NCBI GenBank assembly: GCA_000009845.1
Contig: AP006628.2
Location: forward strand, 434,001-498,000
Direction: 5' to 3'
DNA length: 64,000 nt
Source of the DNA: Onion yellows phytoplasma OY-M
GTDB taxonomy: Bacteria; Bacillota_I; Bacilli_A; Acholeplasmatales; Acholeplasmataceae
This document shows, piece by piece, positions 52,559-62,527 of the stretch. Both the position numbers and the translations under genes were made by a program. Within the stretch, counting starts at the first letter, position 1. The number at the start of each line of letters is the position of its first letter. The notes under the pieces were generated by a model. The model saw only the letters and a list, made by a program, of their open reading frames with translations, searched no databases and was not told the DNA's origin.

Positions 52559-54376
52559 ATGAACATAGAACAATTAAAAGAAAGGCAAAAACGCATACGT
52601 AATTTTTCCATTATCGCCCACATTGACCACGGTAAATCAACTTTGGCCGACCGTATTTTAGAATTTACAGGCACAATTGACAAAAGAATAATGAAAGAAC
52701 AAATTTTGGATTCCATGGACTTAGAACGCGAGCGCGGAATTACTATTAAATTAAATGCTGTAGAAATTAACTACAAGTCCAAAGATGGCAAAAATTATAT
52801 TATGCATTTGATTGACACACCCGGACACGTTGATTTTAGTTATGAAGTATCGCGTTCTTTGGCAGCTTGCGAAGGTGCTATTTTAATTATTGATGCTGCC
52901 CAAGGCATTCAAGCCCAAACTCTTGCCAACGTTTATTTAGCTGTTGATAACAATTTAACCCTTATTCCTGTTTTGAATAAAGTGGATTTGCCAAGCGCAG
53001 ATGTTCCTAAAGTTAAAGAAGAAATTAAAGAAACTTTGGGACTTGACCCTGAACAAGCCTTAATTGCAAGTGGAAAAACAGGGCTTGGAGTCATTGATAT
53101 TTTGGAACAAATAGTAACTAGAATATCACCTCCTCAAGGAGACATTCAAAAGCCCTTGCAAGCCTTAATTTTTGATTCTTATTTTGATTCTTATAAAGGA
53201 GTTGTGCCTTCCATTAGAATCGTCAATGGCACAGTTAAAAAAGGCGATCAAATTCGTTTTATGGCAAGTAATAGTGTTTATGAAGTAGTTGAAGTAGGAG
53301 TTTATAATCCCAAACAAATTGTAAAAGATTTTTTGGCACCAGGTGATGTAGGTTATCTTACTGCTGCTATTAAAAGTATTAATCATGTAAGAGTTGGAGA
53401 CACCATTACTTCGCAAACCAATCAAGCTTTGCTACCTTTACCGGGATACAAACAAATGAATTCAGTAGTTTTTTGTGGACTTTATCCTGTCGAAACCAAT
53501 AAATATGACATCCTTAAAGAAGCTTTGGAAAAACTAAAACTCAACGATTCTTCCTTAATTTTTGAACCTGAAAGTTCTAATGCTTTGGGACTTGGTTTTA
53601 GAACTGGGTTTTTGGGACTTTTGCATATGGAAATTATTCAAGAAAGAATTAGTCGCGAATTTGGAGTAGAAGTAATTGCTACTGCTCCTTCTGTTATTTA
53701 TCATGTTTATTCTATCAAAGGAGAAAAACTTTTAGTTGATAATCCTTCCAAACTTCCATCCACTCAAATGATTGACCGCATTGAAGAACCCTTCATTAAA
53801 GCTACTATTATGTGTCCTGAAATCTATATTGGTAAAGTAATGGAGCTTTCCCAAAACAAAAGAGGAGCCCTTCAAAATATTGAATATATTGATAGCCAAA
53901 GAGTAATGATTAATTATTTGCTGCCTTTTTCAGAAATTATTTATAGTTATTTTGATAAGTTAAAATCATTAACCAAAGGCTATGCTTCTTTTGATTATGA
54001 AATAGATAAATATCGTGTTTCTAAATTACAAAAAATGGATATTTTATTAAATGGAGAAATTGTTGATGCTCTATCTTTAATTGTTCATCATGATTTTGCC
54101 TATGAAAGAGGAAAGGCTATTTGTGAGACTTTAAAAGAATTTATTCCTAAACAAATGTTTGAAATTCCTATTCAAGCAGCTTTGGGTAAAAAAATTATTG
54201 CCAGACAAACTATCAAAGCTATGCGTAAAGATGTAACAGCTAAACTTTATGGAGGCGATGTTACTCGTAAAAAGAAATTATTAGAGAAACAAAAAAAAGG
54301 TAAAAAGAAAATGAAAACATTAGGAAAAGTTCAATTACCCCAAAAAGCCTTTCTTGCTATTCTTGCTACTAAATAA
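52559..54376 (+). CDS. lepA: Elongation factor 4 (LepA)
   Basis: 605 residues, complete. A ribosomal GTPase that can back-translocate stalled ribosomes. G motifs: AHIDHGKST (20-28), [26 protein letters not shown]. The C-terminal LepA-specific part ([20 protein letters not shown], then [20 protein letters not shown]) is intact. AAAGGAAAT precedes ATG and a strong terminator follows. Confidence 0.97.
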   Translation: MNIEQLKERQKRIRNFSIIAHIDHGKSTLADRILEFTGTIDKRIMKEQILDSMDLERERGITIKLNAVEINYKSKDGKNYIMHLIDTPGHVDFSYEVSRSLAACEGAILIIDAAQGIQAQTLANVYLAVDNNLTLIPVLNKVDLPSADVPKVKEEIKETLGLDPEQALIASGKTGLGVIDILEQIVTRISPPQGDIQKPLQALIFDSYFDSYKGVVPSIRIVNGTVKKGDQIRFMASNSVYEVVEVGVYNPKQIVKDFLAPGDVGYLTAAIKSINHVRVGDTITSQTNQALLPLPGYKQMNSVVFCGLYPVETNKYDILKEALEKLKLNDSSLIFEPESSNALGLGFRTGFLGLLHMEIIQERISREFGVEVIATAPSVIYHVYSIKGEKLLVDNPSKLPSTQMIDRIEEPFIKATIMCPEIYIGKVMELSQNKRGALQNIEYIDSQRVMINYLLPFSEIIYSYFDKLKSLTKGYASFDYEIDKYRVSKLQKMDILLNGEIVDALSLIVHHDFAYERGKAICETLKEFIPKQMFEIPIQAALGKKIIARQTIKAMRKDVTAKLYGGDVTRKKKLLEKQKKGKKKMKTLGKVQLPQKAFLAILATK

Positions 54377-54407
54377 TTATTTGTTTCAAAGATATAAAAG
54401 AATATTG

Positions 54408-54439
54408 AAAAAACTCCTTATATATTATAAGGAGTTTTT
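54408..54439. terminator. Bidirectional terminator
   Basis: AAAACTCCTTATA / TATAAGGAGTTTT, a perfect stem with T runs on both strands. It serves lepA and the converging gene at 54475. Confidence 0.85.
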
Positions 54440-54474
54440 GTTTTATTTATTGTTGACATTTATATTTATTTTTG

Positions 54475-54885
54475 TTATTTTTTGGGGGTATTTGTATTAT
54501 TTTTGGATTGGTTATTTTTACCATTAGGAGCAATTTGTGGTTTTGAATATATTTTACTTAAAATGAATTGGCTAAATGTTCTTCCTTTCATACTATCTAC
54601 ACCCATCAAAAAAAACGAGCAAAAAACAAATGGAAGGGATAAAAGTGAACATATCCAAAAAAATAATTTCATCATAATAAGAAAATTTTTCATTAAAGGG
54701 TGTAATGTGGTATTTTGTTTTAAAATACTATCTATATGAAATGAAATAAACCCCGAAGATAACAAAATTACCAAAAAGAAAAGGAAATTAAAAATATTTC
54801 TAATTTGAGTTTTCCAAAAATCTATTTGCTTTCTTCCTTGTTTATCTAATTCTGGTTTAAAAATAATAAATTTGATTCTAAACAT
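54475..54885 (-). CDS. Hypothetical membrane protein, 136 aa
   Basis: Two clear transmembrane regions (about 32-52, FNFLFFLVILLSSGFISFHI; and 69-95, MKLFFWICSLLSLPFVFCSF), and a polar Asn/Lys-rich C-terminus (KNNQSKNNTNTPKK). No family recognised. It is converging with lepA. A moderate ribosome binding site (GAGGCAAGT) precedes ATG. It is the only minus-strand gene between pdxY and lon other than the nitroreductase. Confidence 0.6.
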   Translation of the reverse strand: MFRIKFIIFKPELDKQGRKQIDFWKTQIRNIFNFLFFLVILLSSGFISFHIDSILKQNTTLHPLMKNFLIMMKLFFWICSLLSLPFVFCSFFLMGVDSMKGRTFSQFILSKIYSKPQIAPNGKNNQSKNNTNTPKK

Positions 54886-55195
54886 TTACTTGCCTCTTTT
54901 CTTTTTATAATATTATAATGATTTTAAAAATAAATATTTATATTATATCAAGTTTTTTAAGTTAATATTTTGATGATGAAATGCAATAAACGAATTAAAA
55001 ATACTTATTTCAACGTTTTTATGCTTTTATATGCTCCTCTTTAATTGTGTATTTTATTATAACATATAAAAACAAACAAATTAACAAAACAATAATAAAT
55101 TCATTTGGAAAACTTTTATATAATATGCTTAAAAAGCTTAAAAAAATGATAAAATAAAAGAGATTTACAAACAATATAAAGGAGAATATTATTTG

Positions 55196-56575
55196 ATGTT
55201 AAATAAAGAAGATATTCAAAAAATTCTAAATTTATCTTTAGATAAGGGAGCTGATTTTGCAGAATTATTTTTTGAAAATGCTTATTCTCATACCCTTAAA
55301 GTAATTGGCAAAGATGTAGTTTCTGCTGATACTTCTAATACTTTTGGAGTAGGAATTCGCTTATTAAAAGGCTTTGATGAAGTTTATGGATATACCAATA
55401 AAACTGATTATCAAAATGTTTTATCCTTGCTTTTAAAATTAAAAAAATCTTTTCAAGGAAAAGCAAATAAAGTTATTGCCTTGCAAACCGAAAAACCCCT
55501 AAAAAATACTATCCAAAAACCTTATAACAGCATGACTCAAGAACAAAAAGCCCAAAAATTACTTAAATTATCGGCTATTATTCAAAATTATGATCCTCAA
55601 ATTATTCAATCCATCACCTCTTTAAGCCAAAAAGAACAACATGTTTTAATTGCTAATACTTTAGGAGTTTATCAAAATGACACACGCAATTATATTAGAT
55701 GTGGGCTTGTAGGAGTTGCACAAAGAGGACAAGAAATGCAAGAAGCCTTTGAAGGTCCTGGACGCGCAATGGGATTGGAATTCTTGGATGTAATTGATTT
55801 AGAAACAATTGCCAAACAAGTAGCAAAACAAGCAGTTGCTTTATTAGATGCTAAATTTTTAAAACCTCAAACTATGCCAGTTGTAATTAATCATGGTTTT
55901 GGAGGCGTTATTTTCCATGAGGCTTGCGGACATCCCCTTGAAGCTACTGCAGTTGCTAAAGGCCTTTCTCCTTTTTGTAATAAATTAAATCAAAAAGTTG
56001 CTTCTGAAGTTGTAACTGCTTATGATGATGGAACTATTAAAGCGTCTTGGGGCAGTCTTAATTTTGATGACGAGGGAAATCCCACCCAAAAAAATCTTTT
56101 AATTGAAAAAGGTATCCTTAAAGGTTATTTAATTGATTTTAGAAACGGACGCAAAATGAAGATGCAATCTACCGGTTCTTCACGTAGACAATCTTATAAA
56201 TACTCTCCTACTTCGCGCATGAATTCCACCTACATCGAAAAAGGCACAGAAACGCCCGAACAAATTATTGCAGATACTCCTTACGGTCTTTATGCTAAAA
56301 GTCTAGGTGGTGGAACAGTTGTTCCTGCTACTGGAGAATTTAATTTTGTAGTTAATGAAGGCTATTTAATCGAAAATGGTAAATTAACAACCCATGTTAA
56401 AGGAGCGATGTTAATCGGTCATGGAGCAGATATTTTATTTAAAATTGACCGTGTTGCCAATGATTTAGTTTTAGGTCAAGGAATGTGTGGTTCTTGTTCT
56501 GGTTCTCTACCAGTTGATGTAGGACAACCCACTATTAGAGTAAAAGAAATGATTGTAGGAGGAAATCAAAAATGA
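55196..56575 (+). CDS. tldD: Metalloprotease TldD
   Basis: 459 residues. TldD and PmbA (TldE) form a heterodimeric zinc protease that degrades unfolded peptides. The active-site HEACGH (near 241-246) and LEATAVAKGLSPF are clear, as is the glycine-rich end (GMCGSCSGSLPVDVGQPTIR). ATG 55196 follows AAAGGAG by 11 bases; the TTG just before it is an alternative start. It overlaps pmbA by four bases (ATGA). Confidence 0.93.
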   Translation: MLNKEDIQKILNLSLDKGADFAELFFENAYSHTLKVIGKDVVSADTSNTFGVGIRLLKGFDEVYGYTNKTDYQNVLSLLLKLKKSFQGKANKVIALQTEKPLKNTIQKPYNSMTQEQKAQKLLKLSAIIQNYDPQIIQSITSLSQKEQHVLIANTLGVYQNDTRNYIRCGLVGVAQRGQEMQEAFEGPGRAMGLEFLDVIDLETIAKQVAKQAVALLDAKFLKPQTMPVVINHGFGGVIFHEACGHPLEATAVAKGLSPFCNKLNQKVASEVVTAYDDGTIKASWGSLNFDDEGNPTQKNLLIEKGILKGYLIDFRNGRKMKMQSTGSSRRQSYKYSPTSRMNSTYIEKGTETPEQIIADTPYGLYAKSLGGGTVVPATGEFNFVVNEGYLIENGKLTTHVKGAMLIGHGADILFKIDRVANDLVLGQGMCGSCSGSLPVDVGQPTIRVKEMIVGGNQK

Positions 56576-57948
56576 TAAACGACGTAACAAAAACCCCAAA
56601 ACTCCAAAGCCAAACCACTCACACAAACCCCACTCCTAACAATTATCAAAAATGGTTAGAAAAAGGAATGCAACAAGGTTTTGAAGCATTAGAAATTGCA
56701 ATTCATGAAAGTCAAACTTTTAAACTATCTTTGGATAAAGGCAAAATAGATGCTTGTGTTTGGAGCGATGTTGCTTCTGCAGTTATAAGAGGTATTTTTG
56801 CCAATAAAAAAACTTCTATTGCTTTAGAACAATTAACTGGCAGCGCTTTTGATAATGCCTTTGAAACCCTCAAAGAAAATTGCCAAACAATTACTTCTAA
56901 AGAACCTGCTCTTATTTTTGAAGGATCTTCCAGTTATCCTGAAGTATTGGAAAATAACTTTGATTTTGGGCAAGTTCCATTAGAACAAAAACAAAGTTTG
57001 TTGTTGCAGTTAGAAAAAACAATGTTGCAAAGTTCCCATTTGCAAGCTACTAATGGCATTATTTACCAAGAATTTTATCATAAAAAAACATTATTAAATT
57101 CCAAAGGGCTCAATTTATCGCACCAAAACAGCTTTGCTTATTTGTATGCTTCTGCGGTTTTTCAAAAAGAAGGCGAAATTGAAAGTTATGGCAAAAGTAT
57201 TTTAGCTAAGGATTTTGTAACCTTCAATCCTGTTAAATTAGGTACTGAAATTGTTGAGATGGGCGAAAAAAAATTAGGAGCTAAATCTTTGGTATCTCAA
57301 AAATATCCAGTTGTTTTTTCTAATGAAATGTTTGCAGACCTTTTGGAAAGTTTCAGCGATATTTTTACTGGTACAAGTGCTTATCGCAACTTAACTAAAT
57401 TAAAAGATAAAGTTAATTGTTTAATTGCTTCTGAAAAAGTTAGTATTATTGATGATCCTTTAAACGATGGGGCTTATTTTAAAGAAAAATTTGATGATGA
57501 AGGAGTAGCTTGCCAAACCAAACCCATTATTACTAAAGGAGTTTTTCAAGGATTTATCCACAACTTAAAAACTGCTCGCATTTTTAAACAAGCTCCAACT
57601 GGAAACGGTTTTGATGGCAGTACTTCTATGATTAATTGTTATTTGGTGCCTGGCAAAAAAAGTTTTTCAGAAATGATTGAACCTATTCAAAATGGTATTT
57701 ATATTACTGATTTAGTAGGGATGCATGCAGGAATTAAAACTGTTAGTGGAGATTTTAGCCTACAAGCTAGTGGTTTTAGAATTGAAAAAGGTAAAGTTAC
57801 AACTCCTGTTAAAATGATTGTTGTTTCTGGTAATTTTTTTGATATTCTTAAAAATGTAGACACCATTGCTAATGATTTTGAATTTCAAACTTCAGGATTT
57901 GGTAGTTCTAGCGTTTATGTAGGGGATTTAAATATTGGAGGAAAGTAA
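56572..57948 (+). CDS. pmbA: PmbA/TldE protease subunit
   Basis: 458 residues. The partner of TldD without its own zinc motif. Conserved parts: FDDEGVACQTKPIITKGVFQ, GNGFDGSTSMINCYLVPGK, and IYITDLVGMHAGIKTVSGDF. An N-terminal extension of about 25 polar residues precedes the usual start (NYQKWLEKGMQQGFEALEIA). It overlaps tldD by ATGA, with AGGAGGAAA upstream, so the subunits are made together. Confidence 0.93.
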   Translation: MINDVTKTPKLQSQTTHTNPTPNNYQKWLEKGMQQGFEALEIAIHESQTFKLSLDKGKIDACVWSDVASAVIRGIFANKKTSIALEQLTGSAFDNAFETLKENCQTITSKEPALIFEGSSSYPEVLENNFDFGQVPLEQKQSLLLQLEKTMLQSSHLQATNGIIYQEFYHKKTLLNSKGLNLSHQNSFAYLYASAVFQKEGEIESYGKSILAKDFVTFNPVKLGTEIVEMGEKKLGAKSLVSQKYPVVFSNEMFADLLESFSDIFTGTSAYRNLTKLKDKVNCLIASEKVSIIDDPLNDGAYFKEKFDDEGVACQTKPIITKGVFQGFIHNLKTARIFKQAPTGNGFDGSTSMINCYLVPGKKSFSEMIEPIQNGIYITDLVGMHAGIKTVSGDFSLQASGFRIEKGKVTTPVKMIVVSGNFFDILKNVDTIANDFEFQTSGFGSSSVYVGDLNIGGK

Positions 57949-58063
57949 ATTTTTCTTTGTAAATGATTTTTTGCCCCTTTATTCTTTTGTAATTTTTATC
58001 GAAAAAAATAAATATTAAATAATAATTGAAGTTTTGAAAACTTTTTAATTATGTATAAAAACA

Positions 58064-58093
58064 AAAAACACCATCTTAAAGATGGTGTTTTTT
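58064..58093. terminator. Bidirectional terminator between pmbA and lon
   Basis: AAAACACCATCTT / AAGATGGTGTTTT with T/A runs on both sides. Confidence 0.85.
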
Positions 58094-58102
58094 ATATCTT
58101 AA

Positions 58103-60478
58103 TCAAACAAATACTTGCGAAAAAACATCAGAAATGTTTGATACAGGAATAATATTTAATTTAGTTCTTACTTCTTCAGGAATATCTTCAATATCTTTGA
58201 TATTTTCTTGAGGAATAAAAATAGTGTCAAGACCGCTACGATTAGCAGCAATAGCTTTTTCTTTTAAGCCTCCGATAGCTAAAATATTGCCTCGTAAAGT
58301 AATTTCTCCTGTCATTCCCAAACCTTTTTTAACATATTTTTGCGTAATTGCAGAGACAAGGGAAGTAGCAATAGTAATTCCAGCTGAAGGACCATCTTTA
58401 GGAATGGCTGTTTCTGGAAGATGAATGTGAAAATCGTTTTCTGCAAAAATATTGGCATCAATTCCTAAATTTTGACAGTTAGCTTTGATGAAACTTAAAG
58501 CAGTATAAGCACTTTCTTTAAGGACTTCTCCTAATTTACCTGTAAGGACTAATTGTCCTTTACCTTTGTAATAAGTAACTTCTACTGGAAGCAAATCGCC
58601 TCCAAAATAAGTATAGGCAAGTCCGTTAGTGGAGCCTATTTTTTCTTTTTGTTCATCTAAAAGATGTAGGTATTTTTCTTTACCTAAGTATTTAGTAACG
58701 TTTTGAGGAGTAATAATTACTTGTTCTTTTTTGGTAATTAAACATTCTTTAACTGTTTTTCTAGCTAGTTCTGCAAGGATTCTATCTAACTCTCTTACTC
58801 CTGCTTCTTTGGTGTAATGTCTAATTAAATAAAGGATAGTATCATTGTCAATAACTAAATTTGTGTCAGTGATTCCGTGATTTTTGAGTTGTTTTTTTAA
58901 AAGATATTTAGAAGCGATGTTAATTTTATCTTTTTCAGTGTAAGAACTTACTTCGATAATTTCCATACGGTCTTTTAAAGCTTCGGGAACATTGTCAAGG
59001 TAATTGGCAGTGGTGATAAATAATACTTGGGATAAATCAAATGGTTCGGATAAAAAATGATCCATAAAATTAATATTTTGTTGTGGGTCAAGGACTTCTA
59101 ATAAAGCTGATGCAGGATCAAAGTTATAATTGGCTACTAGTTTGTCAATTTCGTCTAATAAAAAGACAGGATTAATTGTTTTGACGTCTCTAATGCCTGC
59201 AAGAATGCGTCCAGGCATAGCTCCAATATAAGTTCTTCTGTGGCCTCTAATTTCTGATTCTTCTTTTAAACCGCCTAAGGATTGTCTGACAAATTGGCGT
59301 CCTAAAGCTTTGGCAATAGAAGAAGCAAGTGAGGTTTTCCCCACTCCTGGAGGACCTACAAGACATAAAATATTTTGAGGGTTTTTCTTAGTCATTATTT
59401 TGACTGCTGCATATTCTAAAATACGTTCTTTGACTTTTTCAAGTCCGTAATGTTGGTTATTTAAGGTTTTTTCAATGGCAACTAAATCGTTTTCATCTTG
59501 GCTGGTCTTGCCCCAAGGTAATTCCAGTAAAAAATCAAGATAATTTTTAATTACAAAAGATTCTGCCATTAAAGATGATGATGATTGGTAACGTGATAAT
59601 TCTTGTAAAGCTTTTTTTTTGATTTCAGGAGGTAAAGGAGTTTTTTTGATTTTATTGCGCAATTCTGCAATTTCTTCTTCCTTTTTGGCTTTTTCCCCTA
59701 ATTCTAGTTGAATCACTTTCATTTTTTCTCTTAAATAAAATTCTTTTTGGTTTTCATCAATACTTTGTTTTACTTTTTCATTGATTTTTTGTTCTAAATC
59801 AAGTCCTATAAGTAAACTTTGGATGTCTTGAAGAATATAAAAAATTCTTTTATTAAGGTGAGCTTCTTTAAGGTATTTATATTTATCTAAATCATCGATT
59901 TTTAAATTAAAAACAATGATATCAGTGATATTTTCTGTTTCTGGTTCTGTTTTGATGATATCTAAAAAATTATTGGTGTTTTGAACAAGCAGTTGAAAAG
60001 GTTTGTCCATAATTTTTTCTATAACTAGCTTGATTAAGGCTTTTTCTTCTTCAACGTTTCCATAAATGGTGTTGACTTTTTCATATGAGGCTTTTAAAAA
60101 AGGTTCTTTTTGCAAAAATTTATCAATTTTTACTCTTTGTAAAATGCGAAATCTCACTTTAAAATCGCCGTGAGGGATTTTTACTTTGGTAATTATTTGT
60201 GCCAATACACCGTAACGTTGAAGGTTAGTTAGTTTGGGTTTGTTGGGTGATAAATCTTTTTGAGTTAAAAGAATAACAAAAGAATTTGCGTTAGTTTCTG
60301 ACTCTTTTAAAGCTTTTAAATAAGAATTGTCTGATACTTCAATACGAAAATCAACATTTGGAATAGGCATTACTTCGCTGATAACTACAACTGGAAGTTG
60401 TTCAGGAATTTCTTGAAAAATATCTTCAAATGCATCCATAGAAAGATCGGATTTTAATTTTTTGTTTTTGGTTTTCAT
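58103..60478 (-). CDS. lon: ATP-dependent protease Lon
   Basis: 791 residues. An N-terminal substrate domain (about 30-225), coiled coil, an AAA+ module with Walker A GPPGVGKT (375-382) and VFLLDEIDKL, and the Ser-Lys protease with S698 (PKDGPSAG) and K741 (GGLKEKA). It degrades misfolded and regulatory proteins. It is important here because an ftsH copy in this window is dead. AAAGGATG overlaps the leader before ATG. It is upstream of nothing on the same strand within the terminator boundary. Confidence 0.97.
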   Translation of the reverse strand: MKTKNKKLKSDLSMDAFEDIFQEIPEQLPVVVISEVMPIPNVDFRIEVSDNSYLKALKESETNANSFVILLTQKDLSPNKPKLTNLQRYGVLAQIITKVKIPHGDFKVRFRILQRVKIDKFLQKEPFLKASYEKVNTIYGNVEEEKALIKLVIEKIMDKPFQLLVQNTNNFLDIIKTEPETENITDIIVFNLKIDDLDKYKYLKEAHLNKRIFYILQDIQSLLIGLDLEQKINEKVKQSIDENQKEFYLREKMKVIQLELGEKAKKEEEIAELRNKIKKTPLPPEIKKKALQELSRYQSSSSLMAESFVIKNYLDFLLELPWGKTSQDENDLVAIEKTLNNQHYGLEKVKERILEYAAVKIMTKKNPQNILCLVGPPGVGKTSLASSIAKALGRQFVRQSLGGLKEESEIRGHRRTYIGAMPGRILAGIRDVKTINPVFLLDEIDKLVANYNFDPASALLEVLDPQQNINFMDHFLSEPFDLSQVLFITTANYLDNVPEALKDRMEIIEVSSYTEKDKINIASKYLLKKQLKNHGITDTNLVIDNDTILYLIRHYTKEAGVRELDRILAELARKTVKECLITKKEQVIITPQNVTKYLGKEKYLHLLDEQKEKIGSTNGLAYTYFGGDLLPVEVTYYKGKGQLVLTGKLGEVLKESAYTALSFIKANCQNLGIDANIFAENDFHIHLPETAIPKDGPSAGITIATSLVSAITQKYVKKGLGMTGEITLRGNILAIGGLKEKAIAANRSGLDTIFIPQENIKDIEDIPEEVRTKLNIIPVSNISDVFSQVFV

Positions 60479-60564
60479 ATATTTTCATCCTTTCGATATT
60501 TTTTTAACTTTTAAACTTTTTCATTTTTAAGTTGTGGAGTGATTTTTTGGTGGGGTGATAAATT

Positions 60565-61857
60565 TTATTTAGCAACAACAGCTTTATTAATAACAAGTTC
60601 TAAGGCTTCACCCATCAAAAGAGAATGTTTTAGGTTTTTTTCAGGAAGGTTTTGTTTGATTTGATTAACTGGAACTTTGTAATGGTTACTTAAGTTTTGG
60701 TATTTTTGTTCGATTTTTTCTTGGGAAATAGTTAGTTTTTCTTGGGCTGCAACTTGTTCCATAATAAGTTGATATTCGATGTTTTTTTGTGCTTGTTGGC
60801 TGAATTCTTTTTCCATTTTTTCATCATCAATACCTAAATATTGTTTGTATTGTTCCAAAGTTAAATTTTGTTGTTTTAATTGTGCTTCAAATTCTTTTTG
60901 GAGGCGGATTTGTTCTTGGGAAACAATTTCTTGAGGAATTTCTAATTCGGAATTTTTAACTAATTGTTCTATTACTTGTTTTTCAACGTTTTCTTTTTCT
61001 TTGTGTTTTTTTTGAGCTAAAAGAGTTTGTTTAGTGTTGTTTTTTAATTCTTCTACGGTTGAAGCATTGACAAGTTTAAGTGATTTTACCAAATTATCTG
61101 TTAGTTGAGGTATTTTTTTAGTTTTGATTTGGTGTAGAGTTACTTTAAAAACAGCTTTTTGATTAGCTAAACTTTTTTGGTGGTAATCGCTTGGAAAAGT
61201 GATATTAATGTCTTTGGTTTGTCCTTGTTTCATCCCTAACATTTGGTCTTCAAAACCAGGTACAAATTGACCAGAGCCAATTTCTAAACTAAAATCTTTG
61301 GCAGTGCCACCTTCAAAAGGTTTGTCATCAACAAAGCCTTCAAAATCAAAAATAGCAATGTCTGTTAATTCCAAAAAGTCGTTTTGGGTTTTGGATTCCA
61401 AAGTTGTTTGTTTTTCTAATAAGGAATTTATTTTTTCTTCCACTTCATAATCTGTTACTTCAAGATCGTCTTTTGTAATTTCTAACCCTAAATATTTTTT
61501 TAAAGTAACTTTAGGTTTAACGATAAATTCCAGTCCGAAAGTAAAATTTTGATTATCTTTAAGTTTTTTTTCGTCTAAATCAATTACTTGAGGCATTCCC
61601 ATACTTTCGAAATCTTTTTTTTGTAGGACTTCTTGATATTTGGTTTGCACGATATTTTCTAATGCATCGGAGTATAAATTATCTTTACCGAAACGATTTT
61701 CAAAAATTTTTCTTGGAACGTGCCCTTTTCTAAAACCTTTAATTTCTACTTTTGGTTTAATTTTTTCATAAGCACTAGCCAGTTGGGTTTCTAATTCCTT
61801 TGAAGAAACTTCAAAAAAATATTGTACTTTTTGATCGTTGATTTTTTTAATTTCCAT
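60565..61857 (-). CDS. tig: Trigger factor
   Basis: 430 residues. A ribosome-associated chaperone and prolyl isomerase. The ribosome-binding segment is GFRKGHVPRKIFENRFG (about 41-57). The FKBP-type domain is near 155-240 (FEGFVDDKPFEGGTAKDFSL, FVPGFEDQMLGMKQGQ). The helical C-terminal chaperone domain follows. Complete. It lies 86 bases upstream of lon on the same strand, so the two quality-control genes may be co-transcribed. Confidence 0.96.
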   Translation of the reverse strand: MEIKKINDQKVQYFFEVSSKELETQLASAYEKIKPKVEIKGFRKGHVPRKIFENRFGKDNLYSDALENIVQTKYQEVLQKKDFESMGMPQVIDLDEKKLKDNQNFTFGLEFIVKPKVTLKKYLGLEITKDDLEVTDYEVEEKINSLLEKQTTLESKTQNDFLELTDIAIFDFEGFVDDKPFEGGTAKDFSLEIGSGQFVPGFEDQMLGMKQGQTKDINITFPSDYHQKSLANQKAVFKVTLHQIKTKKIPQLTDNLVKSLKLVNASTVEELKNNTKQTLLAQKKHKEKENVEKQVIEQLVKNSELEIPQEIVSQEQIRLQKEFEAQLKQQNLTLEQYKQYLGIDDEKMEKEFSQQAQKNIEYQLIMEQVAAQEKLTISQEKIEQKYQNLSNHYKVPVNQIKQNLPEKNLKHSLLMGEALELVINKAVVAK

Positions 61858-62527
61858 TTTTAATACCTTTTCCTTTTTTGGTTTGTTGGGGTTTGTTTTA
61901 TGTTTTGGGGTGTTATTTATTTTGATTATGAAGCATCAATAAAAACTAAAAAATATTGTTGTTGGGGGTTATTTGGTTTGATTGGTGCAAATAGTTGCAA
62001 ATAATTATGAGTTTTTTCATTTATATATTGATTATATAAGCAAATTCCAATTAAATTAGTGTTAATTGTTTTTTGGGGAAACAAGTTGGGTTTTTGCTTT
62101 TTTGTTTTACAATTTGGCAAATAATTTATAATTAAGTTTTTTTAACTAAATTAAAAGTTGTTTTTTGGGTTCGCGGGTTTATTTAGTTTAATTTTTTAGC
62201 TTTTTTTAATTCATTTAATCTTTTTTATAAATATTTTGTGGTAGAAAAATAATTGTCATTTATAAATTTTGTAATTGTGTAAATTACTTTTCTTTCCTAC
62301 TATTTATTATACCATAATAACTAAATATTTCTTGAAATTATTAGTAATTTTTGCTTTCTGAGTTGGTGTGAGTTTAAAAGTGGTTTTTGTTTTTGCCCAT
62401 TTTGCAATTTTTTTTAAATATTAGTTTTTTAAATTGTTAAATTGATTTTAATTAGTCCAATGTTTGGGATGTAGTTAGTTGGGATTTATCTAAATTCAAA
62501 GTTTGATTGCATCTTTAAATTTTGGAT
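61858..62527. other. Gene-free region between uvrA and tig
   Basis: About 670 bases, T-rich on the plus strand. A 64-codon minus-strand frame at 61926-62120 has no good ribosome binding site and no recognisable features, so it is not called. The rest holds the tig promoter region. No terminator for uvrA is obvious beyond a T-rich stretch. Confidence 0.5.

Noticed and set aside
61926-62120. Minus-strand gene of 64 residues
   Set aside because: No ribosome binding site, no recognisable features, and composition like intergenic DNA.
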